A stretch of 64,000 nucleotides of DNA from Candidatus Accumulibacter conexus. GTDB lineage: Bacteria; Pseudomonadota; Gammaproteobacteria; Burkholderiales; Rhodocyclaceae. The stretch covers positions 1 to 64,000 of the forward strand of contig JAGFNJ010000024.1 in the NCBI GenBank assembly GCA_017592775.1, in the 5' to 3' direction. The notes under the pieces are model-generated. The model was given only the letters and a program-made list of their open reading frames with translations, made no database searches and had not been told where the DNA came from. The position numbers and the translations under genes are program-made. Position 1 is the first letter of the stretch, and each line of letters starts with the position of its first letter. Below are positions 7,889 to 20,661 of the stretch, in pieces.

Positions 7889-9431
7889 AGGATCACCACG
7901 AAGGTTGCCATGACCATCAGCATCAGGTAGCGCGGCTGCTCGAGCAGTGCTTCGACGGCGTCGGCGTAATGCCCGACCTGCCGCAGATGCCTGCCGAGCG
8001 TGCCGCCGTCACCGAGCAGCAGGCGGTTCTCGAGGGCCTGCAGGCGATTGGCGAAAGCGAACAGTGCGCGGCCGGCCAGGCCGTGGCCGCGAATCAGCTC
8101 GTCGCCGGCAACGCTCGCTGCCGACCGCTCGTCGTCGCGTGGCGCACCGAGCAGCGGATCGATGAAGCGCTCGTCGAGTGCGCGCACGTCCCGGCCGAGC
8201 GCGAGGGTCGGGCGCGTCAGCAGGCTGTTGGCCAGCGGCTCGATCCAGAAGCGCTGCAGGGCGGCCGTGTAACCCCAGCGCCAGTTCGCCAGCCAGCGTG
8301 GCAGCGGTCGCGCCGGTTGCCGCACGAGGTGCATGTAGGCCGGAGCGAGCAGGAACTGGTAGGCGCGCCAGCAGGCGTGCAGCCCGGCGTGGCAGGCCGC
8401 CAGCCAGAACAGTCCGAGACCACAGCAGAGGACCATCAGACCGACCTGGGTGACGGTTGCGAACACCAGCGCCGACTTGACGTCGCTCTGTACCAGCCCG
8501 CAGAGGCTGCCGTAGGCGGCGGTCAGCAGTCCGATCATCGCCAGCAGCGCCATCAGGTCGGGCGCCTGCAGCAACAGGCCCTGCAGCCGGCAGAGGAGGT
8601 AGACCCCGGCATGGACCAGCAGCGAGCCGTAGAAGAGCGCCGATGACGGCGTTGGGCCCTCGAGGGCGCGGCCGATCCACGGCGTGAACGGCAACTGCGC
8701 CGACTTGACCAGCGCCGCGACGACGAAGCCGGCCGCCAGCAGGCGGATGGTGACCTTGCCCATGCTGCCGTCACCGGCCAGCCAGACCCACTCGAGGGTG
8801 CCCACCGACCACACCGCGAGACCGATGCCGAGCATGAAGCCGGCATCGCCGACGCGGTTGGTGATGAAGGCGAAGAGTGCGTTGCGGGTCGCCGGCGGGC
8901 GCTCCCAGGCGTAGCCGATGAGCAGCCACGAGCTGAAACCGGCGAGTTCCCAGCCGACGAAGCAGAGGACCGCATTGCCGGCGAGGACGATCAGCAGCAT
9001 GCCGGCGAGGAACAGGCAGAGGCCGAGGAAGAAGCGCTGGAAGCCGTCTTCCCGGTGCAGGTAGGTGGCCGAGAAGCGGATCGTGATCCAGCTGATCAGC
9101 GTCACCAGCGTCGCCGCCGGCAGGCTGTAGGCGTCGAGGACGAAGGACAGGCGAACCGGCACCGCACCGATGCGCAGCCAGTCGCCGAAGGCGAGATGCG
9201 TCGGCAGCTCGCCGCCGAGGGCGGCGAGATCGAGCAGCACGAGCAGCAGCAGCGCGGCCAGCGCGGCGCCGCCGGCGATGCCGGCGGTGAGTGGCTCGCC
9301 GGCATCGCCGCCGCCGCGGCGCAGCAGCAGCCGCAGGGTGAGCAGCAGCGCCGCCAGCAGGGGCAGCAGCGGCACCAGCCAGAGGACGTCGCTGACCGCG
9401 GCGAGGGGCGCGAAGATGGTGGCGAAGGGGC

Positions 9432-9435
<4 letters not shown>
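7885..9435 (-). CDS. dabB: DabB: NuoL-like proton-conducting subunit of an inorganic-carbon transporter
   Basis: 516-aa NuoL/DabB-type membrane protein. NuoL-family marks are FVGWELAGFSSWLLIGYAWE with the conserved TM5 glutamate, KSAQLPFTPWIGRALEGPTPSSAL with the TM7 lysine, and SDVKSALVFATVTQVGLMVL. It lacks the long C-terminal lateral helix of true NuoL, as DabB proteins do. In the known DAB system DabB supplies the proton pathway that drives DabA. The ATG at 9435 overlaps the dabA stop as ATGA, which fixes the start; the longer open frame upstream is a shadow of dabA. Assignment as DabB rests mainly on adjacency to DabA. Confidence 0.85.
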
Positions 9436-12614
<3,179 letters not shown>

Positions 12615-12620
12615 CGTCGG

Positions 12621-14093
12621 TCAGGGGCCAAAACGCGCTGCCAGCCTGGCCAACGACGAGGCCATGAGCTGCAGCAGTGGTTGCGGGTGGAAGCCGATGC
12701 CGATGACGCCTGCCGTCAGCAGCCAGGCCGCCGCACACTCGACGCGACCCAGGTCGGCGAACCAGACAACGCCGGCAGGTGCGGCAGCCATCGCCCGCTC
12801 GGGTCCGGTGGACAGGCAGCGGATCGCCCGCAGGGCACAGGCGGCGGCGACCAGCATCGCTGCCGACAGCAGCAGCAGCCAGCCGCCCCAGCGGCCGTAG
12901 GCACCGACCAGGACCTGCAACTCGGCGACGAAACCGGCGCTGCCCGGCAGGCCGACGGCAGCCAGCAGGGCGAAGACGATGAAGGCGGCGAAGCGCGGCG
13001 CGATCCGGTTCAGCGAGCCGTAGGCGGCGAGGTCGCGGCTGTGCGTCCGCTCGTAGAGCAGACCGATGAGCAGGAAGAGCAGGCCGGCGGTCAGGCCGTG
13101 GGCGACCATCTGGGTGAGCGCGCCGCTGAGGCCGGCCGGGTTGAGGGTGGCAATGCCGAGCAGCACGATGCCCATGTGCGAGATCGACGAGTAGGCGATC
13201 ATCGCCTTCAGGTCGGTCTGCCGCCAGGCGAGGACGGCGCCGTACACCAGGCTGAGGAGCGCCACGCCAGCCAGCCAGTCCTGCAGCGCGAGCGCCGCCG
13301 CGGGCAGGGTGGCGACGGCGCGGATCAGGCCGTAGGCGCCCATCTTGAGCAGGATTCCCGAGAGCAGGATGGAAATCGGACTGGGCGCCTCGACGTGCGC
13401 CAGCGGCAGCCAGCCGTGCAGCGGAACGATCGGCATCTTGACGCCGAAGCCGAGCAGCAGGCCAAGAAACACCAGCACCTGCGTGCGCACCGGCAATTGT
13501 GCGCCACCGGCCGCCATGTCGGCCATCGCGAAGCTGTGGCCGGGGGCGACGTCATAGAGCAGGAGCAGGGCGATCAGCATGAACACCGATCCGCCCAGCG
13601 TGTAGAGGACGAAGTTGAGCGCTGCCCGGTGGCGATTGGCTCCGCCGAGGCGGTCGATGAGGAAGAAGAGAGGGATCAGCGTCAGTTCCCAGCAGACGTA
13701 GAACAGCGACCAGTCGCGGGCGGTGAAGACGATCAGCAGCGCCGTCTCGAGGATCAGGAGGAGCGAGAAGTACAGTTTGGCGCCGCTGCGGATGCTGGTC
13801 GAGGAAAAGATGGCGACGAAGCAGAGCAGCGTCGCGAGCAGGATCATCGGCAGCGAGATGCCGTCGACCCCGAGCGCCAGATGCGAGCCGACGCGCGGAT
13901 TCCATGGCCGGGTCTCGAAGAACTGGATGTCGGCCGTCGTCGCGTCGAAGTTCGTCAGCAGCAGACCGGCGCACAGCACCGTCGCGCCTGCGACGGCGCT
14001 CGCCAGGTGTCGCATCAGGTCGAAGCTGCGATTGGGCAGCAGGGCCACCAGGGCGGCACCGAGCAGCGGCAGCAGCAACAGTGCCTTCAGCAT
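12621..14093 (-). CDS. NuoM/MrpD-like proton-translocating membrane subunit (copy C)
   Basis: 490-aa polytopic protein, first gene of the operon and the most canonical NuoM of the set. Visible are the TM5 glutamate in SLFYVCWELTLIPLFFLI, the TM7 lysine in FGVKMPIVPLHGWLPLAHVEAPSPISI, the TM8 lysine in LLKMGAYGLIR and the TM12 glutamate in GLPGSAGFVAELQVL. It ends 6 nt before dabA. With DabB and copies A and B it makes four antiporter-family subunits beside one DabA, instead of the single DabB of the known two-gene system. The ATG at 14093 has no strong ribosome site; the divergent gene acyP lies 234 bp away. Confidence 0.87.
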   Translation of the reverse strand: MLKALLLLPLLGAALVALLPNRSFDLMRHLASAVAGATVLCAGLLLTNFDATTADIQFFETRPWNPRVGSHLALGVDGISLPMILLATLLCFVAIFSSTSIRSGAKLYFSLLLILETALLIVFTARDWSLFYVCWELTLIPLFFLIDRLGGANRHRAALNFVLYTLGGSVFMLIALLLLYDVAPGHSFAMADMAAGGAQLPVRTQVLVFLGLLLGFGVKMPIVPLHGWLPLAHVEAPSPISILLSGILLKMGAYGLIRAVATLPAAALALQDWLAGVALLSLVYGAVLAWRQTDLKAMIAYSSISHMGIVLLGIATLNPAGLSGALTQMVAHGLTAGLLFLLIGLLYERTHSRDLAAYGSLNRIAPRFAAFIVFALLAAVGLPGSAGFVAELQVLVGAYGRWGGWLLLLSAAMLVAAACALRAIRCLSTGPERAMAAAPAGVVWFADLGRVECAAAWLLTAGVIGIGFHPQPLLQLMASSLARLAARFGP

Positions 14094-14327
14094 GGCCGGG
14101 CCACGGCTGCGCGCAGCGCGGCCGCCCCCCTCGATATTCTTCTCCGCATGCGCTGATTATGCCAGCATTGGTCGCTGCCGCAGCCTGCGGCCGCATTCCG
14201 CCCGCCCTGGAGCCGGCGCGGGTGTGGCGGCTGCGCTGCCTGGGTCTTGATTTTCTCCCTTCCTTCGACGACGATTGTGCCGGCATGAGCTGCCGTCAGG
14301 GCTCTGCCGTGTCGCCGAGGGTTTCAG

Positions 14328-14621
14328 ATGAGTCGAACGATCTGCCGCCAGTTGTCCATCCGGGGCCGTGTCCAGGGCGTCGGCTACCGCTGGTCCCTTT
14401 GTGCCGAGGCGGGTCGCCTGGGCCTCACCGGCTGGGTCCGCAATCGCCGCGATGGCAGCGTCGAAGCACTGGTCAGCGGCCCGGTCGAGGCGGTCGAAGC
14501 GCTGCTGCTGTGGGCGCACCGCGGGCCGTCGATGGCGCGCGTCGACAGCGTCGTCTGCAGCGACGGAAATGCCGCCGAGATCGGGGCACGGAAGGGCTTC
14601 GAGCAGATTGCCACCCGCTGA
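14328..14621 (+). CDS. acyP: Acylphosphatase
   Basis: 97-aa cytosolic acylphosphatase, which hydrolyses carboxyl-phosphate bonds of small acyl phosphates. The substrate loop GRVQGVGYR (13-21) holds the catalytic arginine (Arg21), and [12 protein letters not shown] supplies the catalytic asparagine (Asn39). Length is exactly that of the family. It opens a + strand series divergent from the Dab operon; the 234-bp spacer should hold promoters for both directions, though no convincing -35/-10 pair stands out there. Confidence 0.93.
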   Translation: MSRTICRQLSIRGRVQGVGYRWSLCAEAGRLGLTGWVRNRRDGSVEALVSGPVEAVEALLLWAHRGPSMARVDSVVCSDGNAAEIGARKGFEQIATR

Positions 14622-14719
14622 GCCCGCGTGACGAGCAAGCGCACGACCTCGCCGCTACCACGCAGGGGACGTTCTCACCGCCCTCCGGGGCGTCATTGCC
14701 AACTGGAACTGCTGCCGCG

Positions 14720-15601
14720 ATGAACACACCGCAAGCCGGAATCCTGCTCCCCCTGCCGCCCCGGGCGCGTTACCTGAGCTTCGTGCCCGACGCCGGGGAA
14801 GGCGCTGCCGACTGCCTGCAGGCGCTCGCCAAGGTCGCCGATGGCGAGCGGACGGTCGTCGGCCTTGGCCGCTCGCTGCTGTCGGCGCTGGCGGTCGACA
14901 TCGGCGGCCTGCGGCCTTTCCCCAGCCTGGCAGGAGCTGGAGTCGAACTGCCGGCGACGCCGGCGGCCATCTGGGTCTGGCTGCGTGGTGAGGACCGCGG
15001 CGAACTCCTGCAGCGTGCGCGTCGCATCGAACGGCTCCTGGCACCGGCGTTCCGTCTCGCGGAGACGCTCGATGCCTTCGTGCACGACGGTGGCCGCGAC
15101 CTGAGCGGTTACGAGGATGGCACCGAGAACCCGGTCGGCGATGCGGCGACGGCCGCCGCGATCGTCGGCGCCGAGCGGCCGTCGCTGGCGGGGTCGAGCT
15201 TCGTTGCCGTGCAGCGCTGGCTGCACGATCTCGCCCGTTTCGAGCAGATGCCGCCCGACGATCGCGACCTGTGCATCGGCCGTCGCCGGCGCGACAACGA
15301 GGAGATCGACGATGCCCCGGAGTCGGCGCACGTCAAGCGGACGGCACAGGAGAGTTTCACGCCGCCGGCTTTCGTCCTGCGCCGTTCGATGCCGTGGACC
15401 GAAGGCCCGCGCGGTGGACTGCTGTTCGTTGCCTTCGCGACCTCGTTCGATCCCTTCGAGGCGCAATTGCGGCGAATGGTCGGCATCGAGGACGGCATCG
15501 TCGACGCCCTGTTCCGCTTCACCCGGCCGCAGTCCGGGGCCTATTTCTGGTGCCCGGCAATGCGCGCTGGCCGCCTCGACCTGTCGCCGCTGCGGCTTTA
15601 G
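14720..15601 (+). CDS. Dyp-type haem peroxidase
   Basis: 293-aa dye-decolorising peroxidase of the shorter YfeX-like class. Family residues visible are the distal aspartate in the GxxDG motif (GYEDGTENP, Asp133), a proximal haem-ligand histidine in ESAHVKR (His204) and the distal arginine in VLRRSMPW (Arg221/222). The TGGLLF-equivalent is RGGLLFVAF. No signal peptide, so cytosolic. The ATG at 14720 is preferred because family similarity begins there; the open frame extends far upstream, antisense to copy C and across acyP, and is not coding. It follows acyP by 98 bp. Physiological substrate cannot be inferred. Confidence 0.88.
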   Translation: MNTPQAGILLPLPPRARYLSFVPDAGEGAADCLQALAKVADGERTVVGLGRSLLSALAVDIGGLRPFPSLAGAGVELPATPAAIWVWLRGEDRGELLQRARRIERLLAPAFRLAETLDAFVHDGGRDLSGYEDGTENPVGDAATAAAIVGAERPSLAGSSFVAVQRWLHDLARFEQMPPDDRDLCIGRRRRDNEEIDDAPESAHVKRTAQESFTPPAFVLRRSMPWTEGPRGGLLFVAFATSFDPFEAQLRRMVGIEDGIVDALFRFTRPQSGAYFWCPAMRAGRLDLSPLRL

Positions 15602-15726
15602 CGGCTGTCGTCGGCCGTTGCTCCGCAGCGGGTTTGCCCGGGGTCCGGTTACGGGCGGTTACAAGAGTCCACGAATGATTCCCCGTCGCTGGTCATCCGT
15701 GTCCGCGGTGCAGCGTTATTCGCTTC

Positions 15727-16116
15727 ATGAAAACGACCACTACCGGTATCTCACTGGCGCTGAGCCTGATGCTCGGCTTCTCTTCCACCGCCTTCGCCGA
15801 TCATCGCCACCACCGCGGCGACTACCGCGGCGATTACCGGGGCGATTACCGGGGCGATTACCGGGGTGGGCATTACGGCCCGCGGGCCTATCCTGCGTAC
15901 CGCCATGACCGGCCGTACAAGCAGTCCTGGGTCGGGCCGGCAGCGGCGCTGGCGATTGCCGGTGTCGCCGTCGGTGTGGCTGCCTCGACGTACTACGCGC
16001 CACCGCCGGTCTATGTCGCACCACCGCCGGTCTACGTGCCGCCGCCGCGCCCGGTGTACGTCGTCCCTGCGCCAGTGCCCTATCCGCCGCCGCCGGTCCG
16101 CTACTGGGGCTACTGA
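15727..16116 (+). CDS. Small exported RGDY-repeat / PPPVYV-rich protein
   Basis: 129-aa secreted or membrane-anchored protein with a clean signal peptide (residues 1-24, ending STAFA-DHRHH). Four tandem RGDY units follow, then a basic tyrosine-rich stretch, then a hydrophobic helix around AAALAIAGVAVGVAAS, then PPPVYV repeats to the C terminus. It resembles the loosely defined exported Gly/Pro/Tyr-rich proteins annotated as hypothetical in many betaproteobacteria; an envelope or surface role is likely but unproven. Gene composition and a normal signal peptide support coding. Confidence 0.75.
   Translation: MKTTTTGISLALSLMLGFSSTAFADHRHHRGDYRGDYRGDYRGDYRGGHYGPRAYPAYRHDRPYKQSWVGPAAALAIAGVAVGVAASTYYAPPPVYVAPPPVYVPPPRPVYVVPAPVPYPPPPVRYWGY
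15817..15864 (+). repeat. Four 12-bp tandem repeats encoding RGDY
   Basis: Unit GGCGATTACCGG repeated four times without gaps; units 2-4 are identical and unit 1 differs at two positions (C for T, C for G). In-frame units make the number of RGDY blocks free to change by slippage without breaking the gene. Confidence 0.9.
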
Positions 16117-16205
16117 GCCGGCTGCCCGCCGCTGGCGGCTGCTGGCTGAGCCGATGCCGCTGCTGCGGGCGGCGCAGTCGTCGCCGGTCTGCTGAAGACG
16201 GCGCG

Positions 16206-17108
16206 ATGGCTGCAGCCGTTTGCCGACTGTTCTGCTGCCTGCTGCTCGCCGGCTCCCTGGCCCGCCCGGTCGCTGCGGCCCAGGCGACCTACCCCTTCCG
16301 CATCGTGGTCGAGGCCGCGGCTGGCGGCCACCGTCTGCTCGGGGTCAACCGCGGGCCGGCGCCGGTATCGGTGCGGTTGCTGCTGGCCGATGTCGACAAC
16401 GTCCGTGCCGATGCGCTGTTGCCCGCGTATGCGGTGCTCGCGCCCGACAGCCAGGCCGTCCTGTTGCAGGTGCGTCCCAGCGTGGCCGGGCGCCCGTATC
16501 GCTTCAGCAGTGAAGCGGCCCATGCCATCGGCAGCTACCGGGCGCAACCCGACGAGCGCTTCGCCTATCGACTGCCTTTCGCCAGAGGGCACAGCGCCAT
16601 CGTCAGCCAGAGTCACGATGGCCCGCGGCCGACGCACGACACGGCCGACAGTGAGCACGCGGTCGATTTCGCCATGCCGGCGGGAACGCCGGTCGTCGCG
16701 GCGCGCGATGGCATCGTCATCGAGGCCGAGTTTGCCAACCGCGCGGGCGGCAGGGATCGCCGGCTGCTCGGCAAGGCCAACGTCGTTCGCATCCTGCATG
16801 GCGACGGTAGCATCGCCAGTTACGCCCATCTGGCGCATGCTGTCGCACCCGTTGCCGTCGGCCAGAAGGTGACAGCAGGAACCTTCATCGGCGGCGTCGG
16901 GGCAACCGGCTACAGTGGCGGGCCACACCTGCACTTCGTGGTGCAGAAAGTGGTCGGCAGCAGCACCGGTTTCGCCACCGTTTCGTTGCCGGTCCGCTTT
17001 CTGTTCGGCAATCCGCCACGTGCCGGCAGTGTGGCGTATCGGCAGCAGTTGCGCGCCGGCGAACTGCCGGTGACCAACGTCGGCAGAACAGCGGATCGGG
17101 ATCACTGA
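16206..17108 (+). CDS. M23-family (LytM-type) metallopeptidase, exported
   Basis: 300-aa exported protein with a signal peptide (about residues 1-25) and a C-terminal M23/LytM domain. Zinc and catalytic residues are present: His151 and Asp154 in HAVDF, His208 in YAHLAH, and His241 and His243 in GPHLHF. It should therefore be an active glycyl- or peptidoglycan-endopeptidase rather than a degenerate NlpD/EnvC-like activator. The N-terminal 120 residues form a beta-rich region with no recognised family. It follows the repeat protein by 89 bp and may share its transcript. Confidence 0.88.
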   Translation: MAAAVCRLFCCLLLAGSLARPVAAAQATYPFRIVVEAAAGGHRLLGVNRGPAPVSVRLLLADVDNVRADALLPAYAVLAPDSQAVLLQVRPSVAGRPYRFSSEAAHAIGSYRAQPDERFAYRLPFARGHSAIVSQSHDGPRPTHDTADSEHAVDFAMPAGTPVVAARDGIVIEAEFANRAGGRDRRLLGKANVVRILHGDGSIASYAHLAHAVAPVAVGQKVTAGTFIGGVGATGYSGGPHLHFVVQKVVGSSTGFATVSLPVRFLFGNPPRAGSVAYRQQLRAGELPVTNVGRTADRDH

Positions 17109-17257
17109 GGGTCAACGGGTCGGCCCGCGAGCCGTGATCGCCGCCGGTGCGACAGGGATGACTCGAGTCTTCCAGTTGACGACGGTTGGACGCAGGTTCC
17201 ATACTCGGCAGGGGTCGAGGTAGGTCGTGTCTTGCACGCATCATGGGAGGGGCAGCC

Positions 17258-18658
17258 ATGCTTGGCATTCTGGGGATCCTGGTCTCACTTCTGCTGCTGA
17301 TCGTTCTTGCCTATCGCGGCTGGAACGTCATCCTGATCGCGCCGCTCTGTGCGCTCGTCGGCCTGCTGCTGGGCGACTTCGATGCGCCGGTTCTCGCCAC
17401 CTACACGCAGGTGTTCATGCCCGCTCTGGGCAACTACCTGATCAAGTTCTTCCCGCTCTTCCTGCTCGGTGCCGTGTTCGGCAAGCTGATGGACGATTCC
17501 GGCTGTGCGCGCACGATCGCCCACCAGATAGTCGAATGGACGGGCAAGGAGCGCGCCATCATCGCCATCATCCTGGCCTGCGGCGTCCTCACCTATGGTG
17601 GCGTGTCCCTGTTCGTCGTCGCCTTTGCCGTCTTCCCCGTCGCCATCCAGATGTTTCGCGAGGGCAATCTGCCGAAGCGGCTGATTCCCGCCACCATCGC
17701 GCTGGGCTCCTTCACCTTCACGATGTCGGCGCTGCCCGGCTCGCCGGCGATCCAGAACGCCATCCCGATGCCCTATTTCCATACCGACGCCTTCGCCGCT
17801 CCGGGTCTCGGTCTCATCGCCGGTGTCGTCATGTTCGTCTGCGGCAGCCTCTGGTTGATGCTGCGGGCCCGTCGCGCCCGCGCTGCCGGCGAAGGCTTCG
17901 GTGACGAGGCCCCGGCGGCTGCCGCCAGCGCGCCCGCGACGACGCCTCTGGGCGAGATGCCGTCCTTTGCGGTCGCCATCACACCGGTGATCCTCGTGCT
18001 GGCGGTCAACTTCGTCTTCAGCAAGTACGTCATCGCCGATCTCGACACCTCGTACCTGGCGACACCGAAGTACGGCAAGACGACCGTCGCCGCCGTCGGC
18101 GGTACCTGGGCGATCATCATCGCCATGCTGACCGCCTGCGTCGTGCTGATTGCGCTCACCTGGAAGCGGTTCCAGAACGTTCGCCAGTCACTGACCGATG
18201 GGGCTCTGGGCTCGATGTTGCCGATCCTCAATGTCGGATCGGAGGTCGCCTACGGTGGCGTCATCGCCAGTCTCGCCGCCTTTGCGATCATCAAGGACTG
18301 GTTGATGGGGCTGACCGACAATCCGGTCGTCGGCCTGGCAATCATCGTCAACGTTCTCGCCGGCATCACCGGCTCGGCGTCGGGCGGCATGAGCATCGCC
18401 CTGCAGGCCGTCGGGCAGCAGTACCTCGAGCTGGCGCAGGCTGCCGGACTGACGCCGCAGATCCTGCACCGCGTTGCGGCGCTGGCCTCGGGTGGCCTCG
18501 ACGCACTGCCGCACAACGGTGCCGTGATCACGCTGCTGGCGATTTGCGGGCTGAATCACAAGCAGTCGTACTTCGACATCTTCATGGTGGCCGTTGCCTT
18601 TCCGCTGCTGTCGATGGTGCTGGTGATCGTGCTCAACGGCCTCTTCGGCACTTTCTGA
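17258..18658 (+). CDS. GntP-family H+:sugar-acid/organic-acid symporter
   Basis: 466-aa inner-membrane permease of the GntP (gluconate:H+) family with about 12-13 helices. Family landmarks include the buried FFPLFLLGAVFGKLMDDSG segment, GVSLFVVAFAVFPVA, the ALPGSPAIQNAIP loop and ITGSASGGMSIAL. The second ATG (17258) is chosen over one 15 nt upstream because GGGAGGGG sits just before it. Substrate could be gluconate, another aldonate or a small hydroxy-acid. The next gene encodes a periplasmic binding protein starting 11 nt after the stop, although GntP carriers normally work without one. Confidence 0.88.
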   Translation: MLGILGILVSLLLLIVLAYRGWNVILIAPLCALVGLLLGDFDAPVLATYTQVFMPALGNYLIKFFPLFLLGAVFGKLMDDSGCARTIAHQIVEWTGKERAIIAIILACGVLTYGGVSLFVVAFAVFPVAIQMFREGNLPKRLIPATIALGSFTFTMSALPGSPAIQNAIPMPYFHTDAFAAPGLGLIAGVVMFVCGSLWLMLRARRARAAGEGFGDEAPAAAASAPATTPLGEMPSFAVAITPVILVLAVNFVFSKYVIADLDTSYLATPKYGKTTVAAVGGTWAIIIAMLTACVVLIALTWKRFQNVRQSLTDGALGSMLPILNVGSEVAYGGVIASLAAFAIIKDWLMGLTDNPVVGLAIIVNVLAGITGSASGGMSIALQAVGQQYLELAQAAGLTPQILHRVAALASGGLDALPHNGAVITLLAICGLNHKQSYFDIFMVAVAFPLLSMVLVIVLNGLFGTF

Positions 18659-18669
18659 GGGAGGGAACC

Positions 18670-19494
18670 GTGCGCATCCTCACGCTCCTCCTGGCCGCGC
18701 TCGTCGTCTGCGCGCCACATGCCTTGGCGCAGGGGCAGGCGCGGCCGAAGGAACTGCGCCTGCTGGCCGCCGAGCTGCCGCCCTACACGTTCCAGGTTCC
18801 GCCGGCCAGCGTCAGCGAGACGCCCGGTGTCGATCATGGTCTGGTCCTCGAGGTCGTCAGCGAGATGGCGAGGCGGCTCGGCCACAGTGGCCTCGTCGAG
18901 TTCATGCCCTGGGGCGAGGCCCAGCGCCTGGCGCAGACGCAGCCGAACATCGGCATCCTGGCGCTGACGCGAACGCCCGAACGCGAGGACCGCTACCGCT
19001 GGCTGGCGCGCATCGTCACCGACGACCTCATTCTGGTCGGTGGTCAGGGAATCGACGTTTCCAGCCTCGACAGGGTGCGCGAACGTCCCGTCGGCGTTCT
19101 CGGCCGTTCGGGCGCCGAGGCGCTGCTCAAGGAGCGCGGCTTCAGCCGCATCAAGGCGCAGCCGGAGGAGTGGATGAACGCACGCCTGATGCAGCAGCGG
19201 CGGATCGATGCCTGGCTGGCGCCACGGCTGATGGTCATCCATGCCATGCGCGAGGTTGGTGGCAACCTGGCGGCGCTCAACTTCGGCGAGATCGTTCGCC
19301 CGAGCGAGATCTATCTCGCGGCATCAAGGGATTTGCCCGACGCCGAGGCGCTGAAATGGGAGAAGGCCCTGGCGGCGATGAAGGCCGATGGCAGCTACCA
19401 GCGGATCGTCGACGAATACAGTCGCCTGCAGATCACGCCGATACCCGACGAACTTCGGCGCCGCTTCGCGCAGCCCGTCTGGGAGGGTCGGTAG
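18670..19494 (+). CDS. Periplasmic solute-binding protein (family 3 fold)
   Basis: 274-aa exported protein with signal peptide (RILTLLLAALVVCAPHALAQ) and an amino-acid-type substrate-binding domain: ELRLLAAELPPYTF, GLVLEVVSEMARRLG, FMPWGEAQRLAQTQPNIGILALTRTPERE, and a GVLGRSGAEALLKERGF hinge. It starts at GTG 18670 behind GAGGGAGGGA. No ABC permease or ATPase is nearby. It lies directly after the GntP carrier and 23 bp before the EamA gene, so it may be a standalone sensor or scavenging protein. The variant ligand pocket does not reveal the solute. Confidence 0.83.
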   Translation: MRILTLLLAALVVCAPHALAQGQARPKELRLLAAELPPYTFQVPPASVSETPGVDHGLVLEVVSEMARRLGHSGLVEFMPWGEAQRLAQTQPNIGILALTRTPEREDRYRWLARIVTDDLILVGGQGIDVSSLDRVRERPVGVLGRSGAEALLKERGFSRIKAQPEEWMNARLMQQRRIDAWLAPRLMVIHAMREVGGNLAALNFGEIVRPSEIYLAASRDLPDAEALKWEKALAAMKADGSYQRIVDEYSRLQITPIPDELRRRFAQPVWEGR

Positions 19495-19517
19495 GCTCCG
19501 GTGGCCCGGCGGTGGTG

Positions 19518-20426
19518 ATGGCGCAACGGACACCCCCGGGCGTCGCCGCGTTCGCGTTGATGGTGCTGCTCTGCGCGACCTGGGGCTTCCAGCAGGTCAC
19601 CATCAAGATCGCCGGCGAGGGCATCAGCCCGGTTCTGCAGGCGGGGTTGCGCTCGGCGATCGCCCTCTTGCTGCTGCTCGGCTGGGCGCGCTGGCGTCGC
19701 CTGCCGCTCGGCGAAGCCGACGGCACGCTGCGCTGCGGCCTGCTGGCCGGACTGCTGTTCGCACTCGAGTTCGTCTTCATCTATCTCGGGCTGGCGTACA
19801 CGACGGCGTCGCGGATGATCGTCGTTCTCTATACTGCGCCCTGCTTCACGGTTCTCGGCCTGCATCTCTTCGTCGCCGGCGAACGGATGCGCTGGCGACA
19901 TTTCCTCGGCGTCGCGCTGGCCTTCGCCGGCATCGTCCTCGCCTTCGCCGGCAGAAGCGGCAGCCGACCGGATGCCTGGATCGGCGACCTCCTCGGTCTG
20001 CTGGCGGCGCTCGGCTGGGCGGCGACGACCGTCCTCATCCGGGCGACGTCGCTGGCGACGATCAGCGCGACCAAAGTCCTCTTCTACCAGCTTGCGGTAT
20101 CCGCACTGGTCATGCTGCCGCTCTCGCCATTGCTCGGCGAGAGCGGATTCGGCAACCTGAGCGTCCCGGTGCTGCTGGCGCTGGCCTATCAGGGCGTGAT
20201 CGTCGCCTTTGCCAGCTACTTGGCGTGGTTCTGGTTGCTCACCCGCTACCTGACCGCGCGCCTGTCCGTCTTCTCCTTCCTGACGCCGCTGTTCGGCATC
20301 GCCTTTGGCGTTCTCCTGCTTGGCGACCGCCTGACGCCGGGCTTCGTCGCCGCCGCGGTCTGCGTCAGCACGGGCATCGTGTTGGTCAACCTGCCGGGCC
20401 AGCGGCAGCGCGACGGTGTCGGTTGA
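19518..20426 (+). CDS. EamA-family (DMT superfamily) exporter
   Basis: 302-aa inner-membrane protein with ten predicted helices arranged as two EamA repeats: CATWGFQQVTIKIAGEGISPVLQAG in the first half and LLAALGWAATTVLIRAT in the second. Typical marks are YLGLAYTTASRMIVVLYTAP and SFLTPLFGIAFGVLLLGDRLTP near the end. Such proteins export amino acids or other metabolites. The ATG at 19518 is used; two GTG codons immediately before it are alternatives. Close spacing with the binding-protein gene suggests cotranscription. Confidence 0.88.
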   Translation: MAQRTPPGVAAFALMVLLCATWGFQQVTIKIAGEGISPVLQAGLRSAIALLLLLGWARWRRLPLGEADGTLRCGLLAGLLFALEFVFIYLGLAYTTASRMIVVLYTAPCFTVLGLHLFVAGERMRWRHFLGVALAFAGIVLAFAGRSGSRPDAWIGDLLGLLAALGWAATTVLIRATSLATISATKVLFYQLAVSALVMLPLSPLLGESGFGNLSVPVLLALAYQGVIVAFASYLAWFWLLTRYLTARLSVFSFLTPLFGIAFGVLLLGDRLTPGFVAAAVCVSTGIVLVNLPGQRQRDGVG

Positions 20427-20489
20427 TGGCCGGGTGCCTGCCGCCGGCAGCGTCTGCTGCGGACGGATCGACGAACTGATGCCAACCCC

Positions 20490-20517
20490 TTGGCCGGCAT
20501 GAGTTTTCCGCTAAAAT
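20490..20517 (+). promoter_or_regulatory. Candidate sigma-70 promoter for the propeller-GGDEF gene
   Basis: TTGGCC (20490-20495) and TAAAAT (20512-20517) with a 16-bp spacer, in the 235-bp gap before the large GGDEF gene. The -10 is good (5 of 6) and the -35 fair (4 of 6). It would give a leader of about 140 nt. Confidence 0.4.
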
Positions 20518-20661
20518 GGGTGACGCGGGCAGGGGAATGGTTTCCCGCCGGATTCAGCCGGCCTGCAGTTGCGGCGGCCTGCCGCCGGCCGGCAAGGCTG
20601 GCGGTGATGCGGCCCCGGGCGGCGCTGCCGTTGTCCAGTCCAGCCTCGGGGAAGGAGGGTC

